Shown: positions 59,690-64,000 of the stretch, piece after piece
How positions within the stretch are numbered: position 1 is the stretch's first letter
How the letters are laid out: every line of letters starts with the position of its first letter
DNA from: Physcomitrium patens
Lineage: Eukaryota > Streptophyta > Bryopsida > Funariales > Funariaceae
Direction of reading: 5' to 3'
NCBI RefSeq assembly: GCF_000002425.4
Contig: NC_037261.1
Span: 8,980,701-9,044,700, forward strand
Length of the DNA stretch: 64,000 bases
Notes under the pieces: generated by a model
What the model was told of the DNA's origin: nothing
Database searches by the model: none
Seen by the model: the letters and a program-made list of their open reading frames with translations, nothing else
Made by a program: the position numbers and the translations under genes

Positions 59690-61471
59690 ATGGGGAAGTG
59701 CAAGCATCATCCACAGTCCGTCATCCCCGGTGATGGCATCTGCCCAAGCTGCTTACAGAAGAAGCTAAACTCCGTGTGGCGAGGGGAAAGTTACTCTGAT
59801 GTGTCCGCCAAGGACACAGTAAGCTATATGGCCCCGCATCGATTATCAACCGGCGAGCCTATTCATCCACAGGAAGCGATTTCGGTGATTGGATCTATAG
59901 CCAGCATCACAAAGAGGAGCCATTTGAAGCAGTTCGGCCGGAACACGGCGGGGTTGAACATCGACAGCAGACGTGCGGACGATGTGCACACACTTAGAAA
60001 GGCCCCACATCCTTCATTCGATAGAGGGGACGCGGGTGTAAAGGCCGAAGCCGTAGGGGTGAGTATGTCAGGTTTAAGAACAGAACCCCGCAAGTTATTT
60101 CAGGATAGAGCGGGTTTTACGCAGGATTGGACGGAGCTCTACACTAAGCGGCGCTCCGACGTCTCACCGTCAGCCGGCTCCAGGCTGGTGTCGAACACCG
60201 TCTCCGGCGGACTTAGTGTGGGATCCCGGTCGAAGCCTCTGGTGGATCGAATAGCTAAGGAGACAGCCATGCGAGTGATCAGAGAAGTTGGCGATCGGCC
60301 GGTCGAGGAAGCGGAAGGCATCAGCCCCGCCAATCGATACCGCGAGCGGAGCAACCTCGCCGATTCTGATTCCAGTAGGATGCCTCATGAAAAGGCTGGT
60401 AGTGTAAGTCCCCTACCTTGGCATAGCAAAATCCGATCCAAGTGGGTCAAGGGACTCGGAAGTCCGATGAATTCCAGCAACAAGATATTCCCGAGCAAAT
60501 CCGTCGAGACTGTGCAGAAATCTCAGGTTCACAGCAGTAGTCCAGCAAGGGAGCATTCGAGGCCAAAACCTGCCAGAGGCGATAAGAAGGCTTCGAATCG
60601 TGTAAACCTCCAGATCTACAACGTGGAACACGATAGCGACATCTCATCCCTCCGAGCGAAAGCTTCCAAGGCTTCGGAGACCGTTATCGAGGGGATGCCT
60701 GATCAGATTCTGAGGCCCGAGGATATGAAGCAGCGGTTGAGGACCTCACACAATACTGTGCTTCTGTGGCTACAGGCAATTATTTCGACCTAATCTCATT
60801 GAGTTTCATGCACACAGTGATTTCATTTTTGCATCGCTTATCTGGTCCCAACCACCAACTGGTTGTCATTTATGTGAGATTTGCGGTCTGTTTTACAGTT
60901 TTGGAACCGATCTCTAGGAATGATGTGCACATCATTTTCTTTTGTTTTTTTTTGTGCAACTTGGTATCCTCTGAACTGTGACACCTTTAGGGTTTGCTCA
61001 TTGAGAAATGTGTTAGCAAATCTACTTATTGAGTTACTAGGAGATTCTCTTTCAAATGCGGATTGTCCTGCTCGTGAATACAATTATTCTGTTGTAATTT
61101 CAGTCAGGAGTGCTATCATTAAACCTTGTTTTTATTTCTTTTTCTGACTGCAGGATCTACCATGTCCACAATCGTCGCCGTATCACACATCCGATGGGTG
61201 GGAAGATCCATGTTCTTCGTCCTCCGACTGCGCGATGGAGACGAGGAACAATGATCTTTACCACGAGGATCTTACTCTTGTGGGGCATCTGCATGAGATT
61301 GCGGAGGAGCATGAATACTTCGAGGAATGTAGCGAAGAGCAGGAATTACGAACGTCCACAACCAACCATCTGAGTGATGTCTCTTCTTTCGGCAAATTCC
61401 TCATCAGAGCTGCACAGCGTCAGCCAAAAGAAGGGCTCTCCAGAGTTGCTCTTGCCACCCCAGCCCGGTGA
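59690..61471 (+). CDS. plant-specific protein with N-terminal Cys/His motif (DUF740/OCTOPUS-like N-terminus)
   Basis: Exon 1 runs 59690-60775 and exon 2 runs 61154-61471, giving 362 plus 105 residues. The start is the first ATG after an in-frame TAA at 59684. The N-terminus GKCKHHPQSVIPGDGICPSC followed by LQKKL has the CxxHP..G.CP.CL..KL pattern found at the start of OCTOPUS-like and other plant proteins of unknown function. It may bind metal. The rest is Ser/Arg/Lys-rich and probably disordered; the C-terminal exon is acidic (HEIAEEHEYFEECSEEQE). The splice donor would be CAG|GCAATT, a GC-AG intron. If it is not used, exon 1 reads five more residues to a stop. The family call is tentative. 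Confidence 0.7.
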
Positions 61472-63409
61472 AGATTGCACGATATCAGCAGCGCGAATTG
61501 CTTTCCATTCCCTGAGGTGTCCAAGTGGGATTATCTAGTCAAAGGAAGGCGAATGGTGGGGAGTATTCGCCAGTGCTCGAAATTCTTTTGGCAACCCCAC
61601 AATTCCACTAGCTTCATGCACATCGTGAACTGGAACGAGGGCGTCGTGTGACATGGTAAAAATTAACCTCGAAAGGGACGCCATCCAGCGCTTAGGTCAA
61701 GCAAAGTCGTTGCCAGGGAATACAAAAATTTGCTCGTATTGAATCGTCGACTTGCTCTGAGCCAGTAGATTGACTGTGGTGTGCACCGTGCGGCTGTTAC
61801 ATTGTGTTCCAGCTTGTGCGTGTACTGCTCTGCTATAGAGCCTGGACAACGTAACCCCCTAACAACTCCAGTGCAGTGACCCACCGCCGTATCCACTCAT
61901 TCTGTCGGCCTGCCGCTGCTGCTTAGATTTCTTGTTTTGCCAGCCTGTCACTGCTTAAGGCTCTGGCGTGTAGAAGTGGCCTTAGTGTATCCATATTATC
62001 ACCCGAATTGGGTACTTCCATTTACTTATCCTCAATCATCTCCCCGCGGTTCAGAATTCCTCTTCAAATGTGTATAGATCTCCCTGTACTGAGTCCCATG
62101 TGAGAAGTCTTTGCAAGGTGCAGTTCTACGATTTGACGGAGGATGAGCTCTGACCATTTGATTCATAAGTGGGCTGAAAGCAGTACCTCCAAACAACTAA
62201 ATTATCGAACTGTTGAAACCCCTAATAGTTACCCTTCATAGTGTAGACATGGGCTCTTTCAGTCGTAGGTAGAGCATATTCATAACACTAAATGTTAATA
62301 CCTTACCTGAGTTATCAAATTGTTCAGTGCATTTTTACAGCTTTTAAATTACAGGGTTCATTTGAATCTTGCATCAAACTCTCCAATTATGCATGATTTT
62401 GTTCCTTCAATTGGGATATAATTTAACAGTAAAATTACGTACAGCATTCATTGAGAAACAGTTAGATGATTACTATGTTCTGCAGGAGCCCTCTGTTATT
62501 TCTCATTCTGGTCCTCTTTAATGCTTCTCAGAAAGTGCACTGCAACTTAGTACCATTGAAAACGTTATCACAGATGAGCAGTTTGCTCAATCAAAAGATC
62601 GCATAGATATTATGATTGTTTGAAGGTTCTGGAAGCCTACATTTGTCAAAACACTGTGCTTTTCTAAACACAGGAGCCTTCTGCAGGAGTAATCCTGATA
62701 GAGATTGAGCAACTTCTGCTTCTGCTTGCTCTGCCCTTCATTTCATTTCGTCATGCCTTCCAACTCAAAATTCCCTTGGATCGCTTCATTGCCAAGTAGT
62801 TGATGAATGGATTACTATCATTGCCAGTAGTTAAAGCAGAGATTGCATGCTCTGCCAAAACCTGACTGAGTAATCTAATTTTGTAGTGGATGAAACCACT
62901 TTCCTTGCCTTCTTGCCTCATTAGGAAATGAGTGGTGAGGTTGGGTGATGCACAATACAAAGAAAGAGAACTGAGTGAAGTGTTGATATCAAAGGTTTTG
63001 TTTTGTTTTGTTAATATGTATTAAACTAATATTATAGTAGAACATTACGAAATATTTGGAGTATTGCATTAGTGACTGTAATTTAGTTTTGAAGATTCAA
63101 CATCAACGGCATGGAAACCTAGGTTTGAATCCTAATATACATTGATGTAGATTTAAAATGTATGTTTTTTGGTCTTCTTACATATGATAAATTTAATTTT
63201 TTTTCTTTCAATAATAATAATGATTTCTCTTATGTATAATTTTCAAAAAGATATGTTTTGTATAATTGGATTAAAATTATATCTAAAATATCATTATATA
63301 ATTTATTTAAATTTATTTTTTTATCTGTAAGTGATGATAGTCGAGGTGGGATATAAAAAAGTGTGATACTCTCAATTGCAAACATGATATTAGGAAGATT
63401 AATATATAG
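61472..63409. other. 3' region of the Cys-motif gene and intergenic DNA
   Basis: Presumably starts with the 3' UTR. No gene recognised. The DNA becomes AT-rich after about 63000. Confidence 0.5.
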
Positions 63410-63944
63410 TGTAATGGGCATAATCAACACTAGGAATTACTTAAATAAAAATGTTTAAATAAAAATAAATAAAAGTAGGTAAACATTAATAATATTTTGT
63501 GTATAAGCTTCTTAGAAGCTCCATAGATGTTGATTTGACTTTATAGATGTTTGTAGGTGATTAGTGAATTGAAAACTTGGCAAACAAGTTGGCCAAGTGT
63601 AGCATATGTTAGCCACTTGTAGTACAAGAAACTTGCCTTATAAGTTAGATACATGTCACATAAGTTGGATAATTATTGGAGGTCTTATAAAAGGTTGCTA
63701 TATAGCTCCTAATTAGGAAGTATATATAGAAGTAAGAAAGAGGTATTTTTTCACTCTTGTTAACTTTTTTCTTGCTTCTTGTCTACTTGTAAGAGTCTCT
63801 AGTTTTTTATTCTTTGGAAATAGCCATTCCAATTTCTTCTTGAATATACATATTTTTTTTATTTCAATTTTATCATCATTTTTTTTTCTTTTTTTTACAC
63901 ATCTTACTTATTTATGTATCTTTTTTGAATTCTTATTCTTGATA
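63410..63944 (+). repeat. 5' LTR of a diverged D-family gypsy element entering the window edge
   Basis: Diverged but collinear with the D LTR in forward orientation: start TGTAATGGGCATAATCA, then AGAAGCTCCATAGATG, AACTTGCCTTATAAGTTAG, TATA box at 63721, CTTTGGAAATAGCCATTCCA, end near TTCTTGATA. The predicted RNA start is at 63753, and the 11-bp partner lies at 63947-63957, two bases inside the LTR. Internal sequence continues to the window end and includes a decayed TATCAGAGC-like motif. Confidence 0.75.
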
Positions 63945-64000
63945 GATTAACAAGAATATACCTTCAAGATTACAGATTTGTTTTTTTTTTAAAAATTAAG

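Noticed and set aside
63090-63130. tRNA-like T-loop AGGTTTGAATCCTA
   Set aside because: No matching acceptor stem or anticodon arm could be drawn around it; perhaps a SINE remnant, not a tRNA gene.

Overview
The window looks like a nuclear segment from a land plant, most likely a moss. The evidence is compact spliced plant genes with introns of about 80-380 bp, a peroxisomal LON2-type protease, a chloroplast-targeted SRPBCC protein, very AT-rich gene-poor intergenic DNA, and abundant Ty3/gypsy chromoviruses. The moss placement is an inference. Intron borders were read by eye from GT/GC-AG sites, reading phase and family similarity.

Left gene cluster (1-11 kb): the 3' end of a LON2 gene (+), a complete peptidase C45 / acyl-CoA:6-APA acyltransferase-like gene (+, 8 exons), a penta-EF-hand calcium-binding gene (-), then a truncated LIFEGUARD/BI-1-like pseudogene (-).

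Nested transposon block (11.388-33.780 kb): a PIF/Harbinger DNA transposon with about 450-bp terminal inverted repeats and a TTA target duplication holds three gypsy chromoviruses stacked inside one another. Element C (-) sits in Harbinger, element A (+) in the 3' LTR of C, and element B (-) in the gag of A. Each level is fixed by a 5-bp target duplication: TCATG, TAGAG and TAACC.

Middle (33.8-46.5 kb): a complete 7-exon chloroplast SRPBCC (polyketide cyclase/COQ10-like) gene (-), then AT-rich DNA with a second nest. There a solo LTR lies inside a Tc1-like DD34E transposon, which lies inside an old LTR relic.

Right (46.6-64 kb): a young chromovirus of a second family (D, -), an AT-rich gene-poor stretch, a plant-specific gene with an N-terminal Cys/His motif (+), and at the window edge the 5' LTR of another D-like element.

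Most notable observations: (1) all five gypsy 5' ends show a perfect or near-perfect 11-bp complementarity between the predicted 5' end of the transcript and the sequence 2 nt inside the LTR, as in Tf1-type self-priming, in two families with different sequences; (2) LTRs of the A/B/C family carry dense arrays of perfect heat-shock-element-like TTC/GAA units upstream of a TATA box; (3) both families carry a conserved accessory ORF between pol and the 3' LTR; (4) nearly all nonsense mutations are C-to-T type, suggesting methylation decay; (5) a Tc1-type DD34E element in a plant.
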